Positions 28,631-37,647 of a stretch of 64,000 nt of DNA are shown piece after piece. The position numbers and the translations under genes were made by a program. The first letter of the stretch is position 1; each line of letters opens with the position of its first letter. The DNA is from Oscillospiraceae bacterium. Its GTDB lineage: Bacteria; Bacillota; Clostridia; Oscillospirales; CAG-382. The stretch is taken from the NCBI GenBank assembly GCA_015064955.1, contig SVRD01000002.1:86819-150818 (forward strand). Reading direction: 5' to 3'. The notes beneath the pieces are model-generated. The model made no database searches. It was not told the DNA's origin and worked only from the letters and a program-made list of their open reading frames with translations.

Positions 28631-30256
28631 TTAATTGTCCTCCAAATTGAATTCTATCTCGTCTTCTTTGAATTGTCCCTTGATAAATCTGTAAGTGTCG
28701 TTGTATACCGAGTGAAGCAACGGATCATCTGATACGTATGCGTCGTAATAAACACCCGGCACGCCGCCCTGATAATACATGTGCGCGGCGTCCTTCATAT
28801 AGCCGGTCTTTGCGCCCGCGGCGTAGTATTTTTTGATTCTTTCGATATGCCATTTTTCTGTTCCGCCCACCTCGAGCTCGATACACATACCCAAAAGCTT
28901 CGCAGTCTTTGCCGCGTCAAACAGACGCACATCCTCGACAGCTTGGTTAAATGCATAGTTCGGCTGGTAGCAAACGACGTCGAATCCGAGATTCTGCCAA
29001 TCGTTGTAGCCCGACGCGTGAAAATAGGGGATCCAGGTCGTTATAAGACCGAGTGTGCGTACATAGTCGGTGGTGAAGTGCAAAAGCTCAAGCAGCTGAC
29101 CGTCGGAATAGTTGATCTCCTCGGTGAACCAATAATAACCCTTCAGATCGAGATGCTTGTAGTTCTTTTCGTTAAAGCGCTTGTATTGCTCGTCGATAAG
29201 CCATTTAAGTCCGGCTTTTCTGTCCTCGACCTTCGAGAAATCGAGCATTTTGCCGTCGACAATGCCGAATTCCTTTACAGCGGTAACGGGATAGAGTATC
29301 GAGAAATAAACGCTGAGCTTGTAATCCTTGATTCCGAGCGCATTTCCGACCTCCTCCGCGGCGGCATCGAGAGCGTCCATATTGTAGCCCTCGGCGAACT
29401 GAGTGTCGATATAAAGCTGCCAGCTTTCCTTGGTGAGCGGGCGCTTTGTATATTTATCGTAAAGAAATGCAACGTAGGGGAGGAAAAGGTACCCGTCGAA
29501 AAGCGTGTCCTTTATCTTGCCGTCCTCGATATAAGCAACGTGGGGGAGGAAAACCTCCTTTGTAATCGGCTTTATGTTCGGGTGACAGATATATGCAAGC
29601 AAAACGTCCTTCGAGCCGAGTGCGTCGGTCGATGCGTAAACGTTCGGGAAGCAGGGGTCCTCCTCGCTTTCGGGAACGATCGCAACTGCGTTTTCGGTAT
29701 CGGTACAGCCGAAAAGCTCGAGCTGGTCGATCCAGATATGCATCGAAATATTAAATGCAAAGCGGATATATCTCGCTCTGTATGCTTTATCAAATTTAAC
29801 TTCCTTGCGGATTATCGCGGGGGAGGATTCCGAGCCGAGCTCATAAAGATCGCCGACCTTTTGCCAGCCGTCTCCATCCTCCGATGCAAAAACGGTTATT
29901 CTCGGGGGCACGCCGACACCTGTCGCGTCCTCGCGCAGAAGTCCGACACGCGCACCGTCAACAGCGCAAACCGCGCCGAGATCATACATAATCGTGCGGG
30001 AGCAGCCGGCGGTGAAATGGAAAAACGCCTCGTCGTGACATTCCGCAACGGTGGCATATTTGCCGTCGGTAAGATTTTTGCAATCTGCGGGGGAGTTGAA
30101 CCATTCGGTCGTATGTATCGGGGGGATCTTTTCGATATTCATGATCTTCTGAGGAAGCCCCAAAAGAAGATTCACCCGCTCCCTGCTTATCTCCTTTTTG
30201 ATTTCGGGAGTCTTTTCAATACTGAAATCGCCGTAAAAATTAACGTCAACGTTCAT
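28631..30256 (-). CDS. DUF4855-type protein with a discoidin-like region
   Basis: 541 residues from the ATG at 30256, fixed by GGAGG 9 bases upstream; an upstream in-frame start at 30313 falls before the predicted leader. Residues 60-200 look like an F5/8C (discoidin) galactose-binding fold: PADCKNLTDGKYATVAEC, RTIMYDLGAVCAVDGARVGL, ITVFASEDGDGWQKVGD and RYIRFAFN. The rest resembles DUF4855, a suspected TIM-barrel glycoside hydrolase family, with GYYWFTEEINYSD and WIPYFHASGYNDWQNLGFDVVCYQPNYAF; the E-E pair and acidic residues could be catalytic. No signal peptide or membrane segment is visible, odd for a glycan-binding protein. First gene of a five-gene minus-strand series. Confidence 0.7.
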   Translation of the reverse strand: MNVDVNFYGDFSIEKTPEIKKEISRERVNLLLGLPQKIMNIEKIPPIHTTEWFNSPADCKNLTDGKYATVAECHDEAFFHFTAGCSRTIMYDLGAVCAVDGARVGLLREDATGVGVPPRITVFASEDGDGWQKVGDLYELGSESSPAIIRKEVKFDKAYRARYIRFAFNISMHIWIDQLELFGCTDTENAVAIVPESEEDPCFPNVYASTDALGSKDVLLAYICHPNIKPITKEVFLPHVAYIEDGKIKDTLFDGYLFLPYVAFLYDKYTKRPLTKESWQLYIDTQFAEGYNMDALDAAAEEVGNALGIKDYKLSVYFSILYPVTAVKEFGIVDGKMLDFSKVEDRKAGLKWLIDEQYKRFNEKNYKHLDLKGYYWFTEEINYSDGQLLELLHFTTDYVRTLGLITTWIPYFHASGYNDWQNLGFDVVCYQPNYAFNQAVEDVRLFDAAKTAKLLGMCIELEVGGTEKWHIERIKKYYAAGAKTGYMKDAAHMYYQGGVPGVYYDAYVSDDPLLHSVYNDTYRFIKGQFKEDEIEFNLEDN

Positions 30257-30312
30257 AAACAATAACCTCCTTGCCGATTTCTTGGGTGGTGAACAAAGTA
30301 TTTGCTTGCGCA

Positions 30313-30336
30313 TTGACTTGTCAAAGCATTAATGCG
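30313..30336. promoter_or_regulatory. Operator-like paired palindromes downstream of the promoter
   Basis: TTGACTTGTCAA (30313-30324; TTGAC/GTCAA arms) and the perfect GCATTAATGC (30327-30336) lie side by side just after the predicted start of the DUF4855 transcript, in the position of a repressor site. Confidence 0.5.
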
Positions 30337-30343
30337 TTAGTTT

Positions 30344-30372
30344 ATTATACAATTAATTTCTCCGCTTTGCAA
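30344..30372 (-). promoter_or_regulatory. Promoter for the DUF4855 operon
   Basis: On the minus strand TTGCAA (30367-30372), a 17-base spacer, then TATAAT (30344-30349). Transcription would begin near 30337. Confidence 0.7.
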
Positions 30373-30401
30373 GAGTATTTTAGTAAAATATTATTTATTT
30401 C

Positions 30402-30430
30402 TTGCAAAGATAGACTAAATAGGCTATAAT
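30402..30430 (+). promoter_or_regulatory. Promoter for the cation efflux gene
   Basis: TTGCAA (30402-30407), a 17-base spacer, then TATAAT (30425-30430), 33 bases before the ATG. It is divergent from the DUF4855 promoter and uses the same hexamers. Confidence 0.75.
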
Positions 30431-30463
30431 CTAAAGCAACGAAAGAAAACAGGGAGAATAGTT

Positions 30464-31627
30464 ATGATAAAGCTTCTTGCAAGGCTGTTTATACACTCGG
30501 ACGATATAAATTCGCCCGAAACACGAAAAAAATACGGCATACTCTGCGGCGGCTGCGGGATCGCGCTGAATATTTTGCTTTTCGCACTCAAGCTGTTTGT
30601 CGGAACGATCACCGCGTCGGTTGCGGTTACGGCGGACGCGTTCAACAATATTTCGGATGCGGGCTCGTCGGTCGTAACAATGGTCGGATTTCGACTTGCG
30701 GGGAAAAAGCCCGACCCCGAGCATCCCTTCGGCCACGGCAGGATCGAATATATTTCGGGACTTATCGTCGCGATGCTCATTTTCGTAATGGGATTTGAGC
30801 TTATCGGAAGCTCGGTAGGTGCGATCCTCTCGCCCGAGCCGACCGAGCTCAATCTGATTTCGGTCATTATTCTTGCCGTTTCGGTGGTAATAAAGCTTTA
30901 TATGTTCATTTACAACCGCGCTATCGGCAAAAAGATCGGCTCCGCCGCGATGACGGCTACCGCGTCCGACAGCATCGGCGATGCCGCCGCGACTCTTGCG
31001 GTGCTCGTGTCGCTTGCCGTTTCGCATTTCAGCGGTTGGCTTATCGACGGATATATCGGGCTTGCCGTCGCGCTGTTTATCCTTTTTGCAGGCTACCGCG
31101 CCGCAAAGGAAACTATCGAGCTTCTTCTTGGCACCCGACCCGACAGAGAGCTTGTCGCAGAGCTCGAAAAAACGGTTCTTTCCTATCACCCGATAACAGG
31201 AGTGCACGACCTTATTCTTCACGACTACGGCCCCGGCAGACAGTTCCTTTCGCTTCACGCCGAGGTTCCGATGGAGGAGGATATACTTTTTGTCCACGAC
31301 GTTGTGGATAACATCGAGATCGAGATATTCAAGCGCTTCGGTATCGAAACCGTGATACATACCGACCCGATCGACACCCGTGACCCGCGGCTGAACAAGA
31401 TAAAAGCGATCGTCAGCGCGCGCTTGAGTGAGCTGGGCGGCTGCATGCGCGCCCACGATTTCCGAATCGTCCCCGGCCCGACGCATACAAACGTCGTTTT
31501 CGATATTGTCGTTCCTCTCGATTGCAAAACCGACCCCGAGGCAATAAAGCTTGCACTCTCGGTTGCCGTCTCCGCCGAAAGCCCCGAATACCGCTGCGTT
31601 ATAAGAGTAGACAGAGAATACGCATAG
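30464..31627 (+). CDS. Cation diffusion facilitator (divalent metal efflux)
   Basis: 387 residues with six membrane helices in the first 220 and a cytoplasmic dimerisation domain after them. CDF proteins export divalent metals by proton exchange. TM2 has TADAFNNISDAGSS, which keeps the first metal-site aspartate but has Asn at the second position; TM5 has ASDSIGDAAAT, a DxxxD motif instead of the HxxxD typical of zinc exporters; HPFGHGR precedes TM3. This combination suggests a non-zinc metal such as manganese or iron, as inference. A ~90-residue C-terminal extension (from TRDPRLNKIKA) makes it longer than the classical 300-residue form and resembles a second ferredoxin-like dimerisation unit. 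GGGAG precedes the ATG. Confidence 0.9.
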   Translation: MIKLLARLFIHSDDINSPETRKKYGILCGGCGIALNILLFALKLFVGTITASVAVTADAFNNISDAGSSVVTMVGFRLAGKKPDPEHPFGHGRIEYISGLIVAMLIFVMGFELIGSSVGAILSPEPTELNLISVIILAVSVVIKLYMFIYNRAIGKKIGSAAMTATASDSIGDAAATLAVLVSLAVSHFSGWLIDGYIGLAVALFILFAGYRAAKETIELLLGTRPDRELVAELEKTVLSYHPITGVHDLILHDYGPGRQFLSLHAEVPMEEDILFVHDVVDNIEIEIFKRFGIETVIHTDPIDTRDPRLNKIKAIVSARLSELGGCMRAHDFRIVPGPTHTNVVFDIVVPLDCKTDPEAIKLALSVAVSAESPEYRCVIRVDREYA

Positions 31628-31643
31628 TGATAAGATAATAGAA

Positions 31644-31682
31644 AAAGCCGCTTGGGCGACGCATCGCCCTCAACGCGGCTTT
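31644..31682. terminator. Bidirectional terminator between convergent genes
   Basis: AAAGCCGC (31644-31651) pairs with GCGGCTTT (31675-31682), with an inner stem GGGCGA/TCGCCC around a four-base loop. It lies between the CDF gene and the convergent flavoprotein gene. Confidence 0.8.
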
Positions 31683-31692
31683 AATTATTTGA

Positions 31693-32916
31693 TTAGCTGT
31701 TTCCTGCGGCGAAGGCTGTCGAAAACGCGATCTGGAGGTTGAATCCGCCGGTGTATGCGTCGACGTCGATAACCTCACCCGCGAAATAAAGCCCCTCGAT
31801 AAGCTTTGATTGCATCGTTTTCGGATCGATCTCTCTGCAATCCACGCCGCCGCCCGTAACTATCGCCTCGTCGATCGGGCGGGTCCCTGTAATCGAAACC
31901 GGCAACGCCTTCATAAGCGAAACGATTCTCAATCGCTCCTCTTTTGTCAGACTGTTGAGCTTGGTTTCGGGGGAGATATTCAGCATTTCGATAAACGGCT
32001 CGATAAGCTTGCTCGGAAGCAGAGCCGAAAAAGCATTTTTCAGCGCCTTGTTCGGAATCTCGGCAAAATCGCGCAAAAGCCGCTTGTCGAGTGTCTTTTC
32101 ATCGAGCGCGGGCTTCATATCTATATAAAGAGTGCAGGGATAGCTGTTTTGCAGATGCGCCGATGCCGAAAGGATACAAGGCCCGGTTACGCCGAAATGG
32201 GTAAACATCATTTCGCCCTGCTCGTAATAGAGCGTTTTTTTGTCGGAAGCGCAAAATTTCACCCCGACGTTGCGGAGCGAAAGCCCCATACAGTCGCGGC
32301 AGAGCTTATCGGGCGAGGTGAGCGGAACGAGCGACGGGCGGATCGGTGTTATGCTGTGGCCCAGTGCTCTTGCGAGCCGATGACCGCTTCCGTCCGAGCC
32401 TGTTTTCGGGTAGGAGGCACCGCCGCAGGCGATGATAACCTTTTTCGCAGAAATCTGCTCTTTTCCGCAGCTTACGCCGATAATTTTATTGCAATCGGTG
32501 TTTACCGCGGTGACCCTTTTGTGCCGTATTTCAACACCGACAGTCGTTGCCGCGTTTATAAGCGCCTCGGTGACGTCGTGCGCTTTGTCGCTTTCGGGGA
32601 AAACACGGTTTCCGCGCTCGATTTTGGTCTTTACTCCGAGCGATTCGAAAAATGCAACCGTGTCCTCGCTGTCAAACCGCGATATCGCGCTCATCAGAAA
32701 GCGCGGGTTTGCGATTACGTTGTTCAAAAATTCCTCGCGGGTGCAGGCGTTTGTTATATTGCATCTGCCCTTTCCCGTGATATCGAGCTTTTTTCCGCAG
32801 CGGTCGTTCTTTTCGAGAAGCAGAACGCTGTTTCCGTTTATTGCGGATTGGTATGCCGAAAACAGCCCCGCGGGGCCGCCTCCGATAACTATGCAATCAT
32901 ACGTCGTCATAAACAT
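31693..32916 (-). CDS. NAD(P)/FAD-dependent oxidoreductase, BaiN/HI0933 family
   Basis: About 407 residues from the ATG at 32916; the ATG at 32910 or 32919 is also possible (GGCGG lies at 32922-32926). Upstream in-frame codons to 33003 are inside the MurR gene. FAD-binding motif YDCIVIGGGPAGLFSAYQSA at the N-terminus, LDITGKGRCNITNAC near 55, GGASYPKTGSDGSGH near 170, and the C-terminal GLYFAGEVIDVDAYTGGFNLQIAF are all diagnostic of this family, which includes the bile-acid enzyme BaiN; most members have no known substrate. It overlaps the 3' end of the regulator gene by about 20 bases, so the two are co-transcribed. Confidence 0.9.
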   Translation of the reverse strand: MFMTTYDCIVIGGGPAGLFSAYQSAINGNSVLLLEKNDRCGKKLDITGKGRCNITNACTREEFLNNVIANPRFLMSAISRFDSEDTVAFFESLGVKTKIERGNRVFPESDKAHDVTEALINAATTVGVEIRHKRVTAVNTDCNKIIGVSCGKEQISAKKVIIACGGASYPKTGSDGSGHRLARALGHSITPIRPSLVPLTSPDKLCRDCMGLSLRNVGVKFCASDKKTLYYEQGEMMFTHFGVTGPCILSASAHLQNSYPCTLYIDMKPALDEKTLDKRLLRDFAEIPNKALKNAFSALLPSKLIEPFIEMLNISPETKLNSLTKEERLRIVSLMKALPVSITGTRPIDEAIVTGGGVDCREIDPKTMQSKLIEGLYFAGEVIDVDAYTGGFNLQIAFSTAFAAGNS

Positions 32917-33751
32917 CATTTTCCGCCCAGATGCGTTCAAGAATACCGAATCGCTTTTCGGTGCGCTCGGGGTCGCGCCTGCCGATTTCGTGGATAAGAG
33001 CATTTATCAGCGCAAGCGGCGCGGTGAGCGAATCGACAAAGGTATCGCTTTCGTTGTCGGCAAAAAGGGTTATATCGGCTGTTTTTACTATCGGACTGCG
33101 GACACTGTCGGTAAGTCCGAGCACTGTTGCGCCCGCGCGCTTTGAAAATTCAAGCACGTCGACGGTGAGCTTCGAATATCTCGGGAAGGTTATACCGAGC
33201 ACAACGTCGCCCTCCTTGACTCTGAACATCTGGTCAAAAGCCTCGCTTCCGATAACCGTGTGCACGACCTGCACGTTGTCGAAAAGTATCGAAAGGTAGA
33301 AGTTCATAAATATCGCAAGGCTTGCCGAGCTTCTTGCACCGACGAGATAGATTCTGTTTGCGTTCATCAGTGCGGAAACAAATTTGTCAAAGCTTTCTCT
33401 GTCGGTCATCGCAAGCGTTTTTTTGATGCTTTCGATATCCGAATTAAAGCTTCTCGCAAGAGGGTCGCCGTCACTGCGCTCCTTTAAAAGCGCAAGACGC
33501 TGAACCGAGGTCAGCTTGCGGCGCGCCGCGTATTTCAAAGCCGACTGAAGTTCGGGATATCCCAAAAATCCGAGCTCGGTCGCATATCTGACGATAGTCG
33601 ATTCCGAAACACCGACCGTTTCCGAAAGCTTCGCGGCTGTCATATATGCGGCGGTCGCGTAGTTTTCGAGCAGATAAGAGCCGATCTTCTTTTGGCTTTT
33701 CGAGCACTGTCCCAACCGTTCGGCGATAATTTCAAGTACGTTTTTGTTCAT
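32897..33751 (-). CDS. MurR/RpiR family transcriptional regulator
   Basis: 284 residues. The N-terminal HTH_6 domain has AAYMTAAKLSETVGVSESTIVRYATELGFLGYPEL (about 33-67), and a SIS sugar-phosphate-binding domain follows with NRIYLVGARSSASLA (about 132-146) and GITFPRYSKLTVDVLEFSKRAGA. Such regulators respond to phosphosugars. There is no sugar gene next to it; it overlaps the downstream flavoprotein gene and follows glyS by 62 bases. An 11-bp inverted repeat at 33776-33801, immediately upstream, is a candidate autoregulatory operator. Confidence 0.93.
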   Translation of the reverse strand: MNKNVLEIIAERLGQCSKSQKKIGSYLLENYATAAYMTAAKLSETVGVSESTIVRYATELGFLGYPELQSALKYAARRKLTSVQRLALLKERSDGDPLARSFNSDIESIKKTLAMTDRESFDKFVSALMNANRIYLVGARSSASLAIFMNFYLSILFDNVQVVHTVIGSEAFDQMFRVKEGDVVLGITFPRYSKLTVDVLEFSKRAGATVLGLTDSVRSPIVKTADITLFADNESDTFVDSLTAPLALINALIHEIGRRDPERTEKRFGILERIWAENDVYDDV

Positions 33752-33775
33752 ATTAACACACTCTATAACATGCTC

Positions 33776-33801
33776 AGAGAGTTAACTTGCGTCAACTCTC
33801 T
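33776..33801. promoter_or_regulatory. Inverted repeat between glyS and the MurR-type gene
   Basis: AGAGAGTTAAC and GTCAACTCTCT form arms of 11 bases with one mismatch around TTGC. On the minus strand no T run follows, so it is not a convincing terminator for glyS. An operator or attenuator role is possible. Confidence 0.5.
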
Positions 33802-33813
33802 GAATCGGTTTTA

Positions 33814-35220
33814 TTAGAATCTTATCTTTTCCTCGATATAAGCGCGAATCTCGGAAATAGGCATTCTTACCTGCTCCATAGTGTCGCGGTCGCGGATAGT
33901 TACGCAGTTGTCCTCCAAGGAATCGAAATCGTAGGTGATGCAGAAGGGAGTGCCGATTTCGTCCTCGCGGCGATAACGCTTGCCGATCGAGCCGGATTCG
34001 TCGTAATCGCAGGGGAAATACTTGCAAAGCTCGTTTGCGAGCTCGTGCGCCTTTTCGCCGAGCTTCTTCGAAAGAGGAAGCACAGCCGCCTTGAAGGGTG
34101 CAAGCGCGGGATGGAAGCGGAGAACTGTACGAATGTCCTCGTTGCCGTCCTTGCCGATGTTTTCTTCGTCGTATGCATCGCAAAGGAATGCGAGCACCGA
34201 ACGCTCAACACCGAGCGAGGGCTCGATAACGTAGGGAATGTATCTTTCGTTCTTTTCCTGATCGAAATAGGTGAGATCGTTACCCGAAACGTTCTGGTGC
34301 TGGGTAAGGTCGTAGTCGGTTCTGTCGGCAACGCCCCAAAGCTCGCCCCAGCCGAACGGGAAGAGGAATTCGAAGTCGGTCGTAGCCTTGGAATAGAAGC
34401 AAAGCTCCTCGGGGTCGTGGTCGCGCAAGCGGAGATTTTCTTCCTTTATGCCGAGCGAAAGCAGCCAATCGCGGCAGAAGCCTCTCCAATACTCGAACCA
34501 TTCGAGGTCGGTACCGGGCTCGCAGAAGAATTCAAGCTCCATCTGCTCAAATTCGCGCACACGGAAGATAAAGTTACCGGGGGTGATCTCGTTACGGAAG
34601 CTCTTACCGATCTGACCGATACCGAAGGGGAGCTTCTTTCTTGTCGTTCTCTGAACGTTTGCGAAGTTTACAAAAATACCCTGAGCGGTTTCGGGACGGA
34701 GATAAACGGTGTTCTTCGCGTCCTCGGTAACGCCCTGGAAGGTTTTGAACATAAGGTTGAACTGACGGATATCGGTGAAGTTGTGCTTGCCGCAGGTGGG
34801 GCACTTGATGTTCTTTTCTTCAACAAAATCCTTCATTTCCTGCTGAGAAAATGCGTCGATGGGCTTTTCGAGAGTGTAGCCGTTTTCTGCACACCAATCC
34901 TCGATCAGCTTGTCCGCGCGGAAGCGCTCCTTGCATTCGCGGCAGTCCATAAGAGGATCCGAAAATCCGCCGAGGTGGCCCGAAGCGACCCAGGTCTGCG
35001 GATTCATAAGAATAGCCGCGTCAAGACCTACGTTGTAGGGGTTTTCCTGAACGAACTTCTTCCACCAAGCGCGCTTTATATTATTTTTAAGCTCTGCGCC
35101 GAGAGGGCCGTAGTCCCAAGTGTTTGCAAGACCGCCGTAGATTTCGCTTCCCGCGAAAATAAAGCCTCTGCCCTTGCAAAGCGCAACGATCTTTTCCATT
35201 GTCTTTTCTGTATTGTTCAT
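33814..35220 (-). CDS. glyS: Glycine--tRNA ligase, single-chain class II type
   Basis: 468 residues from the ATG at 35220, with GGAGGATAATT upstream; a TTG at 35235 is rejected. Dimeric form (archaeal/eukaryotic-like, also in Bacillota and Actinobacteria), distinct from the GlyQ/GlyS tetramer. Motifs: [28 protein letters not shown] at the N-terminus, a CPTCGKHNF zinc element, motif 2 [24 protein letters not shown], and motif 3 [13 protein letters not shown]. Complete. It has its own promoter, with no T-box leader in the short 5' region. Confidence 0.97.
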   Translation of the reverse strand: MNNTEKTMEKIVALCKGRGFIFAGSEIYGGLANTWDYGPLGAELKNNIKRAWWKKFVQENPYNVGLDAAILMNPQTWVASGHLGGFSDPLMDCRECKERFRADKLIEDWCAENGYTLEKPIDAFSQQEMKDFVEEKNIKCPTCGKHNFTDIRQFNLMFKTFQGVTEDAKNTVYLRPETAQGIFVNFANVQRTTRKKLPFGIGQIGKSFRNEITPGNFIFRVREFEQMELEFFCEPGTDLEWFEYWRGFCRDWLLSLGIKEENLRLRDHDPEELCFYSKATTDFEFLFPFGWGELWGVADRTDYDLTQHQNVSGNDLTYFDQEKNERYIPYVIEPSLGVERSVLAFLCDAYDEENIGKDGNEDIRTVLRFHPALAPFKAAVLPLSKKLGEKAHELANELCKYFPCDYDESGSIGKRYRREDEIGTPFCITYDFDSLEDNCVTIRDRDTMEQVRMPISEIRAYIEEKIRF

Positions 35221-35263
35221 AATTATCCTCCTCAAAAAACGGGGTGATATAAAAATTCATTAT

Positions 35264-35292
35264 ATTATACACTATTTTTTTTTCTTTTTCAA
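35264..35292 (-). promoter_or_regulatory. Promoter for glyS
   Basis: On the minus strand TTGAAA (35287-35292), a 17-base A-rich spacer, and TATAAT (35264-35269), 43 bases before the ATG. Confidence 0.75.
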
Positions 35293-35334
35293 TAGCTTTT
35301 ATAAGTTTTAGCTCCGCCGAACGAATCCGGACCG

Positions 35335-35373
35335 ATAAAAAGAAAACGAGAGAGATCCGTGTATCTCTCTCGT
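35335..35373 (-). terminator. Terminator of the ABC/DUF1854 cassette
   Basis: Read on the minus strand, ACGAGAGAGAT and ATCTCTCTCGT form a perfect 11-bp stem with a six-base loop, then TTTCTTTTTATC. It lies 13 bases after the last gene of the cassette. Confidence 0.9.
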
Positions 35374-35385
35374 ATCGGTATAAGG

Positions 35386-37647
35386 TTAATTCTTTGCGTC
35401 GGGTGTCATCTTGTTGACCTGTCTTTGCGCCATAACGAGTCGGTAATATCTGCCTTTGTTGCGCATCAGCTCGTCGTGCGGGCCGATCTCCTCGATCTCG
35501 CCCTTTTCGAAAACGACAATTTTGGTCGCGTTGCGTAATGTCGAAAGACGGTGCGCTATCGCAATCGTCGTTCTGCCGCCCGCAAGCCGCGCGATCGCTT
35601 CCTGAATCTGCTTTTCGGTTTCGGTGTCGAGCGAGCTCGTCGCCTCGTCGAGAATCAGTATTTTCGGGTTACGCAATACTGCGCGCGCTATCGCGATTCT
35701 CTGCCGTTCGCCGCCCGAGAGGGTGTTGCCTCTGTCGCCGACGTAGGTGTTGTAGCCGTCGGGCTGCTTCATAATAAATTCGTGTGCGTTTGCCAGCTTC
35801 GCGGCGCGAATGACCTCATCACGCGTCGCCCCCGGCTTTGCATAAGCGATATTTGAATATATCGTGCCGTGGAAAAGGAAGTTTTCCTGCAATACCACGC
35901 CGATCTTCGAGCGGTAGGAATGCTGATCGAGGGTTTTTATATCCTTGCCGTCAACCGTAAGACTGCCCTCCGACGCGGTATAAAGCCCGAGCGCCAGATT
36001 CGCCGCGGTCGTCTTTCCGACCCCGCTTCTGCCGACAAATCCGACCATTTCGCCGTTGCTTATCTTCAGATTGATATTCTTGAGAACGTATTCGGCATCG
36101 GCATATCCGAAGCTGAGGTTTTTGAATTCGAGGTCGCCGTTGATATCGTCGAGTATCTCGCCTGCGAGCGCGTCTTCGGTCTTTTCGTCGAGCAGCTCGA
36201 CTATCTTCGACAGCGAGGTGGTCGCTCTTGCGATACGGCGGGGCACGTTTGCCATCCAGCGTATCGGCTCGTACATCAGCGCGACGTAGCTGATAAACTG
36301 CATCATATCGCCCAATGCAAAGCTTGCGTTGCCAGATGTGATAAACAACGGGTCGCCGACCAATTCACAGCCGAGGAAGAAGAGCACTGCGTATTCACCG
36401 AACGAAAGCAAAAAGCTCGCAAACGGCATTATCATATTCCAGGTAAGCTCGTTTTTCTTGCTTATCTGCGCGATCTTCTTTGCCGCCTCGTCAAACCGCT
36501 TCTCCTCGCGCTTTTCGGTGCCGTAGGTCTTTACAACGCGCATACCCGAAAAAACGTCGTGCATCAGAGTGCCGGCATCGCTCTCGACCTGCCATTGACG
36601 GCGGTAGAGCTTGTGGGTGAATCTGTGCAGCACCCTGAAAAGAACCACAAGCAGAGGAATCGGGATAATAACAAGCAGTGTCAGCCGCCAGTTCACGATA
36701 AAAAGGAAGACCGCGATGGTGCCGAGCGTGAGCGCCTGCTGAAGCAGGTTCGGAACAAGCCAGGTTATAAATTCGCGCAGCTCCTCGGTGTCGTTGGATA
36801 CACGCTGTATCAGCTCGCCCGCGCTCCGCTTGTTGAGCCCCGTCATCGAAAGCTCCTGTATCTTGCGGTAAACGTCATCGCGCAGGCGCACGATTATAGA
36901 TCTCGATACCCTTGCGATCACCAAACGTCTTACCGCCACGAATGCCGCCGAAAGCAATCCGAGCAGTGCCATTCCGACAACAAGCCATACAAATCCGCTT
37001 TTGTCCTCGGGGATAATGCTTGCGTTTATGTAATTGTTTATCATATTTTTGTTGAGTATCGGGTTGACAACGCTTATCGCCGAAACGGCTATCAAACACA
37101 GCGCCGCCGCCAAAAGAAGCAGAAAATGCGGCTTCATATAGGGCAAAAGCCTTGAATAAAGCTTCTTTTTGTCGATACACTTTTCACAGCTCGTTCTGCC
37201 GGGAGCAAACGGCTTGTTGCATTTCGGACAGCGCTCTATCTTCGGGTCCTTTACCTTTTCGCCCTTGCGCTCGGCTTCGAGCTTGGTTGCCGCGGCGCGC
37301 AATACCGACGAAAGCTTCATTTCGGCACGGCAAAGCTCGATATCTCCCGAATTTGTCGAGCTTTCGAGAGCAACACAGCCCCAAAGCTGAACAAAGCGTA
37401 TCTCGCCGAGCGTCGAAAGCTCGGTTATTTTTGGCTCGTCGTTGCTGTCGGTAAGCATATAAAGCTTTCCGTTATCGACCGCACAGACGCCGTGGAGCTT
37501 TTCGTTTGTATAGCCGAGGTCAAAGTTAAAGGTATAGGGCTTTTCACCGCCGACCGATTTCAAAAGCTTCTCTTTTATCAGAGCAAAATGATCGGGCGGC
37601 TGCTTTTTCCGAAATATCCTTTTTAAAATTCGTTTTATCAGTTTCAT
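35386..37647 (-). CDS. ABC half-transporter with N-terminal zinc ribbon (cassette gene 3)
   Basis: 753 residues. Residues 1-135 are a non-membrane domain; a zinc ribbon, CPKCNKPFAPGRTSCEKC, lies near residues 139-156. An exporter-type six-helix membrane domain follows (about 170-480), then the ATPase with Walker A GRSGVGKTT near 542, signature LSGGERQ near 640 and Walker B ILILDEATS, with the D-loop and H-loop (AIAHRLS) intact. Both catalytic motifs look competent. With the third gene of the cassette (38226-40526) it probably forms a heterodimeric exporter. Its ATG shares a base with the stop of the DUF1854 gene (37647), so the two are tightly coupled. Confidence 0.92.
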   Translation of the reverse strand: MKLIKRILKRIFRKKQPPDHFALIKEKLLKSVGGEKPYTFNFDLGYTNEKLHGVCAVDNGKLYMLTDSNDEPKITELSTLGEIRFVQLWGCVALESSTNSGDIELCRAEMKLSSVLRAAATKLEAERKGEKVKDPKIERCPKCNKPFAPGRTSCEKCIDKKKLYSRLLPYMKPHFLLLLAAALCLIAVSAISVVNPILNKNMINNYINASIIPEDKSGFVWLVVGMALLGLLSAAFVAVRRLVIARVSRSIIVRLRDDVYRKIQELSMTGLNKRSAGELIQRVSNDTEELREFITWLVPNLLQQALTLGTIAVFLFIVNWRLTLLVIIPIPLLVVLFRVLHRFTHKLYRRQWQVESDAGTLMHDVFSGMRVVKTYGTEKREEKRFDEAAKKIAQISKKNELTWNMIMPFASFLLSFGEYAVLFFLGCELVGDPLFITSGNASFALGDMMQFISYVALMYEPIRWMANVPRRIARATTSLSKIVELLDEKTEDALAGEILDDINGDLEFKNLSFGYADAEYVLKNINLKISNGEMVGFVGRSGVGKTTAANLALGLYTASEGSLTVDGKDIKTLDQHSYRSKIGVVLQENFLFHGTIYSNIAYAKPGATRDEVIRAAKLANAHEFIMKQPDGYNTYVGDRGNTLSGGERQRIAIARAVLRNPKILILDEATSSLDTETEKQIQEAIARLAGGRTTIAIAHRLSTLRNATKIVVFEKGEIEEIGPHDELMRNKGRYYRLVMAQRQVNKMTPDAKN

